DNA of 64,000 nt from Corallium rubrum (Eukaryota > Cnidaria > Anthozoa > Scleralcyonacea > Coralliidae). Positions 23,551-51,344 of the stretch are shown piece by piece (position 1 is the first letter of the stretch; each line of letters opens with the position of its first letter). The stretch lies in NCBI GenBank assembly GCA_964035015.1, contig OZ036011.1, forward strand, positions 11,416,394 to 11,480,393. Direction: 5' to 3'. The notes below the pieces were generated by a model that was given only the letters and a program-made list of their open reading frames with translations, was not told the origin of the DNA and did not search any database. The position numbers and the translations under genes are program-made.

Positions 23551-24441
23551 CAGACAGACCAGACAGACCAGACAGACCAAACAGAATGCTTCATGATTAT
23601 CGCCGTAGATTTTCATCAACTTCTTTTACTATTTTAGATCAAGATGGTGCCGAACCAAGTGGTAACTCCATTGCAGCAACTAACTTGTTAAGACTTTCAT
23701 CTTTTCTTGACAACAAAGAATATCGTGAGAAAGCTGCGAATATCTACGCACTGTTTGAACCACGTTTAACAAAGATGCCAATTGCTTTACCGCAGTTGAT
23801 GGCTTCGTTTATCCTCTACAGTGCTACACAAAAGCAGGTTGGTTATACGCTATGCTGGGTGTGTGGCTTGTGTGGTGAGTGGGTGCATGTATGGTGGGTG
23901 TGTCAGTGTGTGGCTTGTGTTGTGAGTGGGTGGTTGTATGGTGAGTGTGTCAGTGTGTGGCTTGTGTGGTGAATGGATGGTTGTATGGTGAGTGTGTTAG
24001 CGTGTGGCTTGTGTGGTGAGTGGGTGGTTGTATGGTGGGTGTGTCAGCGTGTGGTGAGTGGGTGGTTGTATGGTGGGTGTGTCAGCGTGTGGCTTGTGTG
24101 GTGAGTGGGTGCTTAATTGTATGGTGGATGCGGCGTGTGTGTGTGGTCAGATGTACCAAATGAAGAGCTGGTTCTTTCTTTTTCTTTGATAGATAATTAT
24201 TTCCGGAGAAAAGGAATCTGAAGACACTAAAGCACTTTTGGCAACAGTCCGTTCATTGTTTATTCCAAACAAAATTATCATTTTATGTGATCAAAAAGAA
24301 AACAGTTTTCTATCAACGAAGCTCAGTGTTTTAAAGACATTGACAAAAGTTGAAGGAAAAGCTACAGCTTATGTTTGTGAAGATTTTAGCTGCCAACTTC
24401 CCGTTACCTCGAGCGAAGAACTAGAGAAAATATTAAAATGA
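11700..24441 (+). CDS. SPATA20: SPATA20 (thioredoxin-like, DUF255/YyaL family), complete
   Basis: Fourteen exons: 11700-12022, 13286-13350, 13864-14018, 15344-15487, 16082-16280, 16943-17073, 18391-18495, 18603-18677, 19110-19319, 20058-20250, 21475-21643, 22645-22850, 23638-23837 and 24193-24441 (TGA). They sum to 2424 nt (807 aa; human SPATA20 is about 790). Conserved blocks in order are [34 protein letters not shown] (CxxC thioredoxin-like site near residue 135), [114 protein letters not shown] and DGAEPSGNS. The last exon ends the protein with an AYVCEDFSC segment. The C-terminal part is an (alpha/alpha)6-barrel-like fold in bacterial relatives; the biochemical role is unsettled and vertebrates express it strongly in testis. 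The start is uncertain: ATGs at 11700, 11733 and 11922 are in frame, and the first two give an Arg-rich, Glu-poor leader that could target mitochondria. Confidence 0.95.
12264..12795. mobile_element. Inverted-repeat DNA element, ~530 bp
   Basis: The left arm (ACCTTCAGTGTTCTTAAAAA, then ATGCAGGAAATGGCATTTCC) is mirrored at the right, with arms of about 80 bp. The G-run interior resembles degraded copies near 25040 and 47970-48300. It lies in SPATA20 intron 1. Confidence 0.8.
13375..13742. mobile_element. Foldback element, ~110-bp arms
   Basis: CACACATTTCACATGGGAAA and CTAACATGTTGCTAAG are mirrored by CTTAGCAACATGTTAG and TTTCCCGTGTGAAATGTGTG. The internal spacer has no long frame. SPATA20 intron 2. 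Confidence 0.8.
14031..14761. mobile_element. Foldback element carrying a nested hAT-like MITE
   Basis: The outer arms are AGAAATGGTTCATGGTTTGG and complement. The inner element 14069-14616 has ends CAGGGCTCAAAATAACG / CGTTATTTTGAGCCCTG and is flanked by TATAG on both sides. The interior includes an A/C-rich tract and GACTGGTCAAAATGACCAG motifs. Confidence 0.7.
15038..15208. mobile_element. Foldback element
   Basis: AGATTCCATTTTTTTGTTGT and CTGTTCAGTTATAGATGCAC are mirrored by GTGCATCTATAACTGAACAG and AGAATGGAATCT. SPATA20 intron 3. Confidence 0.75.
15545..16028. mobile_element. Foldback element, ~220-bp arms, filling SPATA20 intron 4
   Basis: GTGCCTATGAAGCAAAAATT at the left is mirrored by its complement (…TTTTTGCTTCATAGGCAC) at the right. 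The arms also share TTAAACACTTTGATGTCAC and CAAAGATA stretches. It takes up 480 of the 594 nt of the intron. Confidence 0.85.
16314..16433. mobile_element. 'GGCGTTAG' hairpin element, divergent copy
   Basis: Ends AACCCATTACTGTC / GCAGGAATGGGTT with the internal motif GGTGTTAGACAGAGTAAAA. Related copies lie near 35200, 35620, 37510, 38030 and 48560. Confidence 0.5.
16470..16765. mobile_element. Inverted-repeat element
   Basis: GGGGGCCTGAGACTCAGGAA is mirrored by TTCCTGAGTCCCAGGCCCCC. The flanking arms extend to CATGCCAATT / AATTGGCGTG. SPATA20 intron 5. Confidence 0.65.
17743..18353. mobile_element. Inverted-repeat element, family shared with 47245-47650
   Basis: Ends TATAGTCAGTTTCAGCTTGC and its complement (…GCAAGCTGAAACGGACTATA). 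The interior 18145-18353 is nearly identical to 47270-47643 apart from an insertion there. SPATA20 intron 6. Confidence 0.75.
18692..19076 (+). repeat. (CTTC)n/(CCTC)n array filling SPATA20 intron 8
   Basis: Pure TTCC units, a CCTC block (about 18904-18998), then TTCC again, with a single interruption TTCGATCC near 18886. The array occupies about 385 of 432 nt of the intron. It is pyrimidine on the sense strand. Confidence 0.98.
19345..19996. mobile_element. Tandem ~143-bp Penelope/retrozyme-like units plus an inverted unit
   Basis: Four head-to-tail units (AAGGTTAGATATACTGCCGA…CTAACGTTTCGAGCGAAGG) have ATAGTAAGGT anchors at 19371, 19514, 19661 and 19804, i.e. periods of 143, 147 and 143. 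A fifth unit follows in opposite orientation (19905-19992). The minus strand of each unit carries CTGANGA-like and CGAAACGTT motifs. SPATA20 intron 9. Confidence 0.8.
19840..19886 (-). ncRNA. Hammerhead-ribozyme-like core (candidate)
   Basis: On the minus strand CTGACGA (19876-19870) is followed, after a G/C-rich spacer, by CGAAACGTT. The self-complementary ACGT could form a short stem III. A 3-bp stem I (TCT before CTGACGA, AGA after ACGTT) is possible. Stem II pairing is poor, so this may be a decayed motif or coincidence. Confidence 0.35.
20296..21418 (+). repeat. (GAAC)n/(GGAC)n array filling SPATA20 intron 10
   Basis: About 1.1 kb of GAAC units, with a GGAC block at about 21324-21388. 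A recurrent interruption, CCAACTAACAAGCG, appears about nine times and matches the unique left flank. The intron is 20251-21474. Confidence 0.98.
21985..22535 (-). mobile_element. tRNA-derived SINE and associated AACAACTTGTTA-rich repeat
   Basis: Read on the minus strand, the A box TGGCACAGTGGTGAGCGC (22517-22500) and B box GGTTCAATTCC (22474-22464) form a tRNA-like Pol III head. The body contains GGTTTCCTCCGGGTACACAC, and a second partial copy of that body lies near 22020. Between them are many AACAGGTTGT/ACAACTTGTT inverted motifs. SPATA20 intron 11. Confidence 0.7.
22860..23585 (+). repeat. (GACCAGACRG)n array filling SPATA20 intron 12
   Basis: 9-10-bp GACCAGACAG/GACCAGACGG units, ending in a pure GACA run (about 23472-23550). 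It occupies about 725 of 787 nt of the intron. Confidence 0.97.
23862..24135 (+). repeat. ~50-bp minisatellite in SPATA20 intron 13
   Basis: Repeats of GTGTGGCTTGTGTGGTGAGT followed by GGGTGGTTGTATGGTG and GTGTGTCAGC, about five imperfect copies beginning just after the donor. Confidence 0.85.
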
Positions 24442-24800
24442 AACAAAAAATGAATGGCGGTTTAGACCGTACTTTCCTGACAAACAAAGAAGGACAGAAC
24501 AGAACAGAAGTGAGTGAGGGGGTTCAAAGCGAACTATAATTACAAAACATCTTTAGAAAGCTTCTCCAATAGCACTTTCTGTAACCATGGATCTGACAAA
24601 TACTGTGCGTTAGACATGTAATATACTACTTTTGAACTATGAGATTTAGTAATTTAATATGAATGTAAAGGTCCATTCTTCTCTGGTTGTACTTTTATTA
24701 CTCTAAATGATATTATCAAATTCATTAATAATTCATAAGGAAAACTCAAAAGAAATGAATGTTTAATCATGTGTTTGTAAATACTGTTAAAACATTGATT

Positions 24801-24806
24801 AATAAA
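24801..24806 (+). terminator. Candidate poly(A) signal of SPATA20
   Basis: AATAAA lies 360 nt after the TGA of SPATA20. It sits within a short piece of the CATTAATAATTCAT repeat family, so it may be transposon-supplied. Confidence 0.4.
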
Positions 24807-25370
24807 ACATCAATGTTTCTCAAAGTTATTAGAGACCAGCGGCTCTTTTTTCCGAGTTAAAATGATCTTATCTAACGTTTCTTACAACTCTTAAACAAAG
24901 TATTCATCATGTACACTTAGAATTTGATAAGTAAGTTACAGAAGCGTAGGAACGGATTCAAAGTTGGGGGGCTGAAGTCGACATGCAGATAATCAGTGAC
25001 CGCATTTTTAGCGGGGTTCGGGGGTGCTCTCCCGGAAAATTTTGAAATCTAGAACCTCGGAAACACAATTTGCAGCAATTTGAGGAAACTTTTTCATCTA
25101 ATTCTACAGCAAGCATAGTTCAAATTTTAACATAAAAACGAAGAAATTATTAAACCAACATACTTTAAAGGCTCTACAGACGACACTTCACAAAACTGAA
25201 CACTTTTTAGGGATTGCATGCATTGAAGTCGCTTTAATAATCTTTCAATAATTGTGTTTAAACACCTACACAATAGCTCTAGTTCTTCGTCAACTTAGCT
25301 TCGTAGAATTAACTTTGTTGTCGTCGTCACTCGGCAGACTCGGCACACTTTCCACCGAATACTCGCCATT

Positions 25371-25431
25371 TTTTTTGGGGGGGGAGGGGGGAGGGGGGAG
25401 GGGGGAGGGGGCTCAGCCCCCCCCCCCCATT
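25371..25431 (+). repeat. G-run tract with quadruplex potential
   Basis: Five or more runs of at least five G are separated by single A residues (GGGGGGAGGGGGGAGGGGG), followed by a C run. The plus strand could form a G-quadruplex. Confidence 0.7.
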
Positions 25432-26884
25432 TAAAATTTTGGGGGGCTCAAGGGTCTCATTTTGCGAGAAATGCCATTTTTCCAGGGGAACAAGCTTTTG
25501 AATCACACGATTTATGCTGGGAAGAATAAAATAAGATCAATTTGGTCGATAGAAGAGAGTAAAACGAAATCACAAATTGATTTAAATTTAAATTAACTGA
25601 AGTGTAACGGTTGTGCGCAAAACCTTGACCACAGAACACATACTCAACCAGAAGTCCGACTTCGTGTCGACACCTTTGATGTAAGTGTCCTCGCGCATGT
25701 TGCCTTGCGCATCTATTTTTCCAGGGGGGTTAGGCCGAAGTCAGTTAGGCCGAAGTCTGAGTGACGTCACAGACTGACAAATCTCGCGCATGCGCATAAA
25801 AAACCCGACAAGTTTTCACGGGAGTTGGACTTCTTTTACAAGCTTTGTCATAAATGACCGGTGATCCCTACAGAGCTTATTGCTCCATTCACAGGGTCCC
25901 TAAATATAAATATACATTATTTACAACACATTTTATCTACAAGACTGGACAACGGACGACACGAGTGACATTTAATACAGACAGTTTTAAACGTTTGCGG
26001 GACATCAATGACATATATTTGTTGAGTCATGGTACGATAATAATTCAGTAAGTAGGATTTAAATTGACAATGGAAACATCAGCTTCACGGGTATGTGATG
26101 GTAAACTATTGAAAATTCTTGGAGTTCTGTTGTAAAAGCTATTTTGATAAGTTAAAGTATTTACTCTCGGCACGTTTATTGCAATACTGTTATTTGAGTC
26201 ACGCCTGGTGACACGATTACTTGATTTTTACTTGATTTTTGACTTCTGTTTGAGTATCTATTCTGTGCCTTGACGTACCAGCTTTCCCCTGTTTAATCTA
26301 AGTTTTAAGCCAGTGTAGTGACAACATCTTACAGTAGCTAAATTTTAAAAGATTTCCGCATATTTGAACAAATAGGTGTGGGCGCCGTCATCTTGGATTT
26401 GATGACGTAATATGGTTACTATTCTCACTTCACGACGTCATCTAGTCCAAGATGGCGACGCCCATGAGGCCATGGGACACGCTAATAGGAACATACCAAA
26501 AGTATTTACGATGATTTGAAGGCAAAGACAATGCTTTATGAAAACTGAAATTCTGCTTCATTATAGCAAAAGTATGGTAGTAATAAGCATTGAATGAAAA
26601 TGATTTGAATTTTGGCAATTTTGCAAACAAAGTTGTCAAAAACTGCATCCTGCCACCTTAACTTTAGCACGCTGCCGCCATTGCTATCCCAGGCAGCTTG
26701 GCGTGCTTAGGATTTCTAGGAGCTTTGAGCAAAGGAAAAGAAAAAACATGTTTTGGATGGAATATTATAATAATACCACGATTTCACGCTGTTCCTTTTG
26801 AAGGAGAAGAATATAAGATATTTAGCGTAGTCCAGTAGGTTCTTGTAGCGAAATAATGAAAAGAAAGGCAGCAAAAACCAGGTG

Positions 26885-46104
<19,220 letters not shown>

Positions 46105-46452
46105 GGGCCCCCTCTACTGACCCGTTCAACGGGTAGAGGATCCAGTCGTGTCAGTCAGCTCACGTGACCCATATTGGTGAAACGCCTCGCTTTTTTTCAA
46201 TTCACGGGTTTTGATATGACGTCATGTCAGGGGGGAGGTAACTCCATTACTGTTGTGTTGCAGTGTATGTCAGTTCCCAGTCTCCCTCGCAGAGATCACG
46301 TATTTCTTTTATCTCATTCAAATGCATGCGGACAAAGGCTTTCCTGCTATTAACCGGCAAAGCTGGGACGTACGGAATTTGTTTTAGCTAGCATACTGGC
46401 GATAATATTGTTGGTATTGATTATGGAATGCCAGTGTAAATAATAACTCAAC

Positions 46453-46458
46453 AATAAA
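46453..46458 (+). terminator. Candidate poly(A) signal of CNOT3
   Basis: AATAAA lies about 350 nt past the CNOT3 stop codon, followed by T-rich sequence. Confidence 0.45.
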
Positions 46459-46796
46459 ATGGAACCATTTTTCACATTTATTAGGACTCTTATGCTTTTT
46501 ATGGTTCACTTGGAATTTAGTTAAGAAAAAAATAATTCTAGTGTTTGTTTTTTTATTGTTTAATCGTGTTATAAAGAGAAAACAGAAGTGTTTCATTATA
46601 TTTTGAACTTCAAGTTCCTACAGTTTTTGACATTTTCACATTTAGCGGCGTTGTTCACTATTTTGCCTCAGACTGTAAAAATTTTCGTAATAAGCTCCGA
46701 GAAATTGTACTTGTGGGAGAGACTAATCGATCGGAGGCGATTTTACGTTTCAAAATCCGTAATATATAATGCATTTTATATTTATATATTTCTAAA

Positions 46797-47240
46797 ACTC
46801 ATTAATTCATGAGGAAAACACAAAGAAAATCGATGTTTAATGAGGGTCTATAAAGTCTGGTTTTCATGTCGCCGATGGCCGCCGATTTGTGATTTAGATG
46901 CATGTTAAAACGGGAAGTGCAGCAGCATGTTAAGTAATAAAGAACAATACAGAAAAGCAGTGCTTTTATTCTTTTACTTAACATGCATCTAAATCATGGG
47001 TCGGCGACCATCGACGACATACGAGAACCAGGCTTAAATATGATATAGGCATGACCACGCGTAAGTCCTCAGGGGAGCAGAAAACAATGGTCTCCTTGCC
47101 AGAAATAATATGAAAACGCTAGGAAAACGTATACGTGTGGGTGGGGTCATAGATTCCTCTTGATTTACATAAACTTTAGCTTTGTTTTTCTCCACTTCAA
47201 TGAACTTACCAAATCGATCGTTTTAGAACTAATTTACAGA
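46797..47240. mobile_element. 'ATTAATTCATGAGGAAA' repeat with nested 179-bp MITE
   Basis: The outer repeat starts ACTCATTAATTCATGAGGAA and resumes near 47040. The inner element 46855-47033 (GTCTGGTTTTCATGTCG / CGAGAACCAGGC, right flank TTAA) is the same family as 39569-39749 in reverse orientation. Confidence 0.7.
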
Positions 47241-47244
47241 ATCT

Positions 47245-47650
47245 GTGTCCGTTCTGTATCACTGTAATAAACTTTGAATTGAATTCCTTTGACAAAATCA
47301 CAGAGAAGAAGATTATTTGTTGTATAAAATATAATAATAGATACTTGATATAAATAAGTTTTGTGGAAACACCACGTAAAATATTTCTTAAAAAAAAAAG
47401 CTTAGCAAAAAAGAGAATGCTTAGCAAAGAAATGTTTTACATGGTGTTTCCACAAAACTTATTTATATTACTTTATCGCCATGAAAACTTTCAAAGAATT
47501 AATAGATACGTGGTTAAGCAGAAACAAATTGCCGACTTAAATTTGTATCTACCTCGCAACGTAGTTCGGAACATTGCAACGTAGTTCGGAATGTTCATTT
47601 CAATTATACGTATCGGATTTCAAAAGCAAGCTGAAACGGACTATAAGAAA
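47245..47650. mobile_element. Copy of the 18145-18353 repeat, split by the hairpin-plus-tail element
   Basis: AATTCCTTTGACAAAATCAC through GATACTTG matches 18155-18220. The match resumes at GGTTAAGCAGAAACAAATTG and ends GCAAGCTGAAACGGACTATA. The insert 47348-47499 is flanked by TAATAGATACTTG / TAATAGATACGTG. Confidence 0.85.
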
Positions 47651-47837
47651 CTTCATATTTTTGTTAGGCAAAATAAGGTGAAAGTTCATTAACTATTCAG
47701 ATGATCGTTACTTACATGTTCTCAGGCGTGAAACATGGTCAATTAAGGTGGCTGGTAGGAAAAAATTATGCAAAATTGTATTTTCCCCCTAAAACGTTTT
47801 ACAGTGTATATTTGTGCCTCATTCTAGTTCTTTGCAT

Positions 47838-48375
47838 ACAGTGGCGCAACTATCTATTGGGAAGGGTGGGTAAACCCCATGGGCCCCGAGCAAAAGGAAT
47901 TAATTAGGGGCCCCGAGCATTTTGTGACGAGATCCGTAGATTCCATAGAACACCCTCTTTCTGATGGTTGTAACTGCCCTCAAAATGCAGGAAATAGCGT
48001 TTCAGAGCATTAGAAAATCAAAAATTTCCTGGGGGAGCATTTCCCGGGCCCGCCACTTTATCTGACAGTCTTGAGTCTTACACTGCCAATCCGCGGAGAT
48101 TGGGTAAAATGTCTGCGCGCAGGCTATGCGGAATGGATGAATGCAGTTATGAATCTATTCAAATAATCTGCCCACTTTAACAGATTTTGAATTGGAGTGT
48201 GAGTGATTAGATTTTGCTCAAAAGTGCAGGAAATGCTATTTCAGAGACCCTAGATTCAAATGTTTTCCGGGGGAGCATGCCCCCGAACCCCCCTAGAAAT
48301 GCGGTCACTAAATTGGAAAGGGCCCCCAAAGTAATCAATCCCATGGGCCCTCAGATGCCCAGTTGCACCGCTACT
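47838..48375. mobile_element. Degraded inverted-repeat element
   Basis: AGTGGCGCAACT and CCCATGGGCCC are mirrored by CCCATGGGCCC and AGTTGCACCGCT. The interior G-runs (GGGGGAGCATGCCCCCGAAC) recall the element at 12264-12795. Confidence 0.6.
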
Positions 48376-48719
48376 TGCATAGCTCTAGTGTCCGTGCTGA
48401 TAACTGGAAAGTTTCACACTTGCAACATTTGTGTATGTAGACAAAATCACATTTATCTATTAATATGCAAATGTATGCAAATTAGAATTGCTGAACTTAC
48501 TATAGAACAAAGATTCCTTTCCTTCTGAAAACATTACAGTGGACTGTTTAATTGTTACTCCGGCTAACACCAGACGATTTTATTCGTCAAAGAGAAAATG
48601 GACAGTGAAAGAGAACTGCCAACTATACGAATGGCGTACCATCTGGTATACCATCACACCCAACTATTTGAGGGTGGGACACCGTCAATAAGCTTTCTAA
48701 AACAAATGGTTGTTGATAC

Positions 48720-48945
48720 AACAATTGAAATATAGTAAGGTTAGATATACTGCCGAAACAGAGAACGTAGGAGTCTAACGTTTCGAGCGAAGGTCCTTCG
48801 TCACGTTTCTCTCTGACGAAGGCCCTTCGTTGCTCGAAACGTTGGACTCCTACGTTCTCTGTTTCGGCAGTATATCTAACCTTGCTATATTTCTATTGTT
48901 ATTTCAACACTGCCTACGCAGCACGCTACTTTTATTACACTGGTT
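48720..48945. mobile_element. Penelope/retrozyme-like repeat, head-to-head pair
   Basis: AAGGTTAGATATACTGCCGA runs to CGAGCGAAGG, and then the inverted copy starts at CTCTGACGAAGG (48811) and runs to TTTCGGCAGTATATCTAACC and AACACTGCCTACGCAGCACG. CTGACGA (48813-48819) plus GAAACGTTGGA gives the hammerhead-like core on the plus strand. Confidence 0.75.
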
Positions 48946-49143
48946 GATATATTCCTTGCCTGACGCTGATATAGAAATCATGCATTATGATTTTATCAAT
49001 CGCTTTACCAGTCTCAGCGACGCACGGACATTGCGACTTGATTCTACAGAGATAGTCGGTCACTATAACCTACCTGGCTATTTTCCGTTCAACTTGTGTT
49101 ACAACGACTGAATTTACAGCTTTGCTTGTATCTATTCACACAC

Positions 49144-49762
49144 CAGGGGCTCTGGGAGCTTTTCAAAGTTGTGGGTGTCCTGCGTCTCGCAGAATGCCAT
49201 AAACAGGGCCACGCCCTTCAGAGAATATAATAACTATATATACATAACTTAAATAATTTTTGAGTCGGTTTTCTTTGTTCTTGCGAGGGTTGTATATAGG
49301 CATACAACCCTATGAATACTAATTAGAAAATAAATGAAGAAAAAAACTAGGAAAATCTTTGTCCAAGGTAGAAAAAATAGACAAAACTTTGTTGGAAAAC
49401 CTCCTCAATAATCATTTAAGTCGGATAAAACCCTCGAACGTCGGGATTTATGCTATATAAAGCCCTCGGACGTCCTCGGGTGACGGTCTTTATATAGCAT
49501 AAATCTCTCGTTCTCGGGCTTTATCCTATACATACAAGATAACATTACAAGTTCACAACAACTTCAAGAACTTTTAAAAATATTAAAAAAAAGTAATATG
49601 TATAAAAAAATGAAAAGATGTACTTCGTGGCAACATTCAACAACACCAATTATCAATTTGTTTAAAATTTGCTAAAATATTGTGGGTGTCCTTAGTGTAG
49701 GATGTAGGCACCCACAGTCCAGAAAGTGCGGGTGTCCAGACCCGCTGCTTCCAGAGCCCCTG
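49144..49762. mobile_element. hAT-like MITE, 619 bp
   Basis: Ends CAGGGGCTCTGG / CCAGAGCCCCTG, flanked by TCACACAC and TCACACAT (7 of 8 match). A nested inverted repeat at about 49430-49537 contains ATAAAGCCCTCGGACGTCCT. The CAGGGG terminus and 8-bp duplication fit hAT. Confidence 0.8.
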
Positions 49763-50657
49763 TCACACATTGCAAAACAAGTTGCAAGTGGCTCGGCAAG
49801 TGGTACTAAAGTATAAAGAAATGGTCATAACTCACCGTTTAAACTCGAAAATAGAGTAATTCTACCCCTGGTTCCAGACAGAACTAATCGAGTTGCCTTA
49901 TATATTCGCGTCAAATCAACATTCAAATTATGGTGAATAGCACACCCTCCAATCCAAAACTTGACAAAATAGTTTGCAAGAAAATACACCAATAACTTCT
50001 TTAATTAACATATTTAGAATATTGTTTCTTTTTCTTGCGCACAAATATAATTTTTGTCTCGTGCAACCTGAAGCTTGCGCCTTCAAGTATACTTTGGGTG
50101 GGCCTGCGTAATTTAAGTCTGAACGCAGACTTTTTTTAGGGGGGGGAGGGGAGTAAGTGGTAGAAACACTGAAACAGTTGCTTCCGAGACTTAGATAAAA
50201 CTTGGCCTCATAATTGTGTACCATTATTGGTCTGCATAGCAGCCGGGTTAATTTTTTGGGAGAGGAATGGGGTTAAAAAAGTTGGAAAACAGAAAGCATT
50301 TTAATTGATACTTTTCATGCAAGAATAGGGAAACGAGAACGAAGTGAAATTCCAAAAATATGAAGGTATGTTAGCCTTGCTTATGTGAAACAAAAACACA
50401 ATTGCATTTTAAAAATAATTATATTTCTTCCCTCCTCTTAATATTTACAAGTTTTAGAGTAGCACTCTGTTACGACATTTAACAAAATCAAAATTGTTTC
50501 ACATGATCGTAAAACGGTACCAGTGAAAAGAGAATAATGTCAGATTGTCAGTTGCTCTGCAAAACCACTTTCTTTTAAAAAGTTTTGATAAATAAAACTA
50601 GCTAAAACGCTACAGTCTTACGTTATTAAAGATCATTGTTTATAGGGCGACAACCGT

Positions 50658-51230
50658 CTATTTTGACTTTCCTTTGGGAGATTTAGTGGATTTCTTGGCA
50701 GGAGTCTTCTTTTTCGGAGTTGGTTTCTTTGATTTCTTCGTTGGTTTTGCCGTTGGCTTCTTGCCCTTGCTGGTAGTACTCTTTTTAGCACTGGGCTTTT
50801 TACTAGCAGGTTTGCCTTTGGCGGCAGCACCTTTCTTCGTGCTTTTCTTTCCTGTAACCTTCGCCTTCTTGTCAGACTTTTTCGCCTTCGTCTCGGTTTT
50901 CTTTTTAGGCTTTGCGGCTTTCGTCGTGGTCGCCGGTTTTTTTGGCGCCACGGCGGGTTTGGCGACTTTGAATGATCCTGAAGCGCCAGTTCCTTTTGTT
51001 TGTGTTAATACTCCACTGGCTACACCTCTTTTTAGGGCCGATTTGACGTGGACTTGTGCGTTTTCGCCGACTTTGTTATTCGCAACGACGTGCTTCAGGA
51101 TAGCTTGTCTCGACGAACCACCTCTTTCTTTCAAAGCTTGGGCAGCCTCTATTATCATATCAATGTACTTGGGATGCTCGGCAGGCTTCTTTGGTACCTT
51201 CGGTCCCTTCTTCGTTGCTGCATCAGACAT
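50658..51230 (-). CDS. Linker histone H1, intronless
   Basis: A 190-residue protein. It has a short N-terminal tail, then a winged-helix globular domain at about residues 17-92 (HPKYIDMIIEAAQALKERGG, SSRQAILKHVV, then a basic KSALKRGVASGVL and GTGASGSFK), then a ~100-residue Lys/Ala/Pro/Ser tail with KKPT/KKST repeats. This is the classic three-part H1 architecture that binds the nucleosome dyad and linker DNA. The gene has no intron, and its GC is higher than the surroundings. The ATG is preceded by CGAAA and lies about 95 nt downstream of a TATA box. I found neither the conserved 3' histone stem-loop nor a canonical AATAAA close behind the stop. No core histone genes are adjacent. Confidence 0.96.
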   Translation of the reverse strand: MSDAATKKGPKVPKKPAEHPKYIDMIIEAAQALKERGGSSRQAILKHVVANNKVGENAQVHVKSALKRGVASGVLTQTKGTGASGSFKVAKPAVAPKKPATTTKAAKPKKKTETKAKKSDKKAKVTGKKSTKKGAAAKGKPASKKPSAKKSTTSKGKKPTAKPTKKSKKPTPKKKTPAKKSTKSPKGKSK

Positions 51231-51324
51231 TTTCGGGCTAGATCGGGATTTCTTGTGTCTCGGATCGCAGCTCTTTTCTCTTCGTGGATCGGGATCAGAA
51301 TGACTCGTGAGAACGCGCCGCGCC

Positions 51325-51331
51325 TTTTATA
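51325..51331 (-). promoter_or_regulatory. TATA box of histone H1
   Basis: On the minus strand TATAAAA sits in a GC-rich context (GCTATAAAAGGCGCGGCGCG) about 95 nt upstream of the H1 ATG. This predicts a transcription start near 51295-51300. No exact H1 box or CCAAT box was found just upstream. Confidence 0.75.
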
Positions 51332-51344
51332 GCGCGAGTGCGGA

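Larger units (their letters stand above)
24442..26884. other. SPATA20-CNOT3 intergenic region
   Basis: About 2.4 kb without a supported gene. It holds the SPATA20 3' UTR, a degraded repeat rich in G and C runs (about 24950-25460, the same style as those at 12.3-12.8 kb and 47.9-48.3 kb), a G-run tract, GTGACGTCA-containing DNA near 25760, and then the CNOT3 promoter and 5' UTR. An open frame at 25854-26051 matches nothing I recognise. Confidence 0.5.
46105..50657. other. CNOT3-H1 intergenic region
   Basis: About 4.5 kb with no supported gene. It contains the CNOT3 3' UTR and then a chain of transposon-like elements, listed separately. About 49800-50640 shows nothing recognisable apart from A/T-rich sequence and one G-run near 50145. 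Confidence 0.6.

Noticed and set aside
22711-23619. A 302-codon frame of Leu/Val/Cys repeats on the minus strand
   Set aside because: Translation of the GACCAGACRG array that fills SPATA20 intron 12, partly antisense to a real exon.
25854-26051. 65-codon frame (MTGDPYRAYCSIHRV…) as a small gene or transposase fragment
   Set aside because: I recognise no family, and there are no splice partners or codon signs. I kept it only as a mention in the intergenic entry.
50674-51303. A 209-codon frame on the plus strand
   Set aside because: Antisense shadow of histone H1; Phe/Leu/Ala-rich because the sense strand encodes Lys/Ala.
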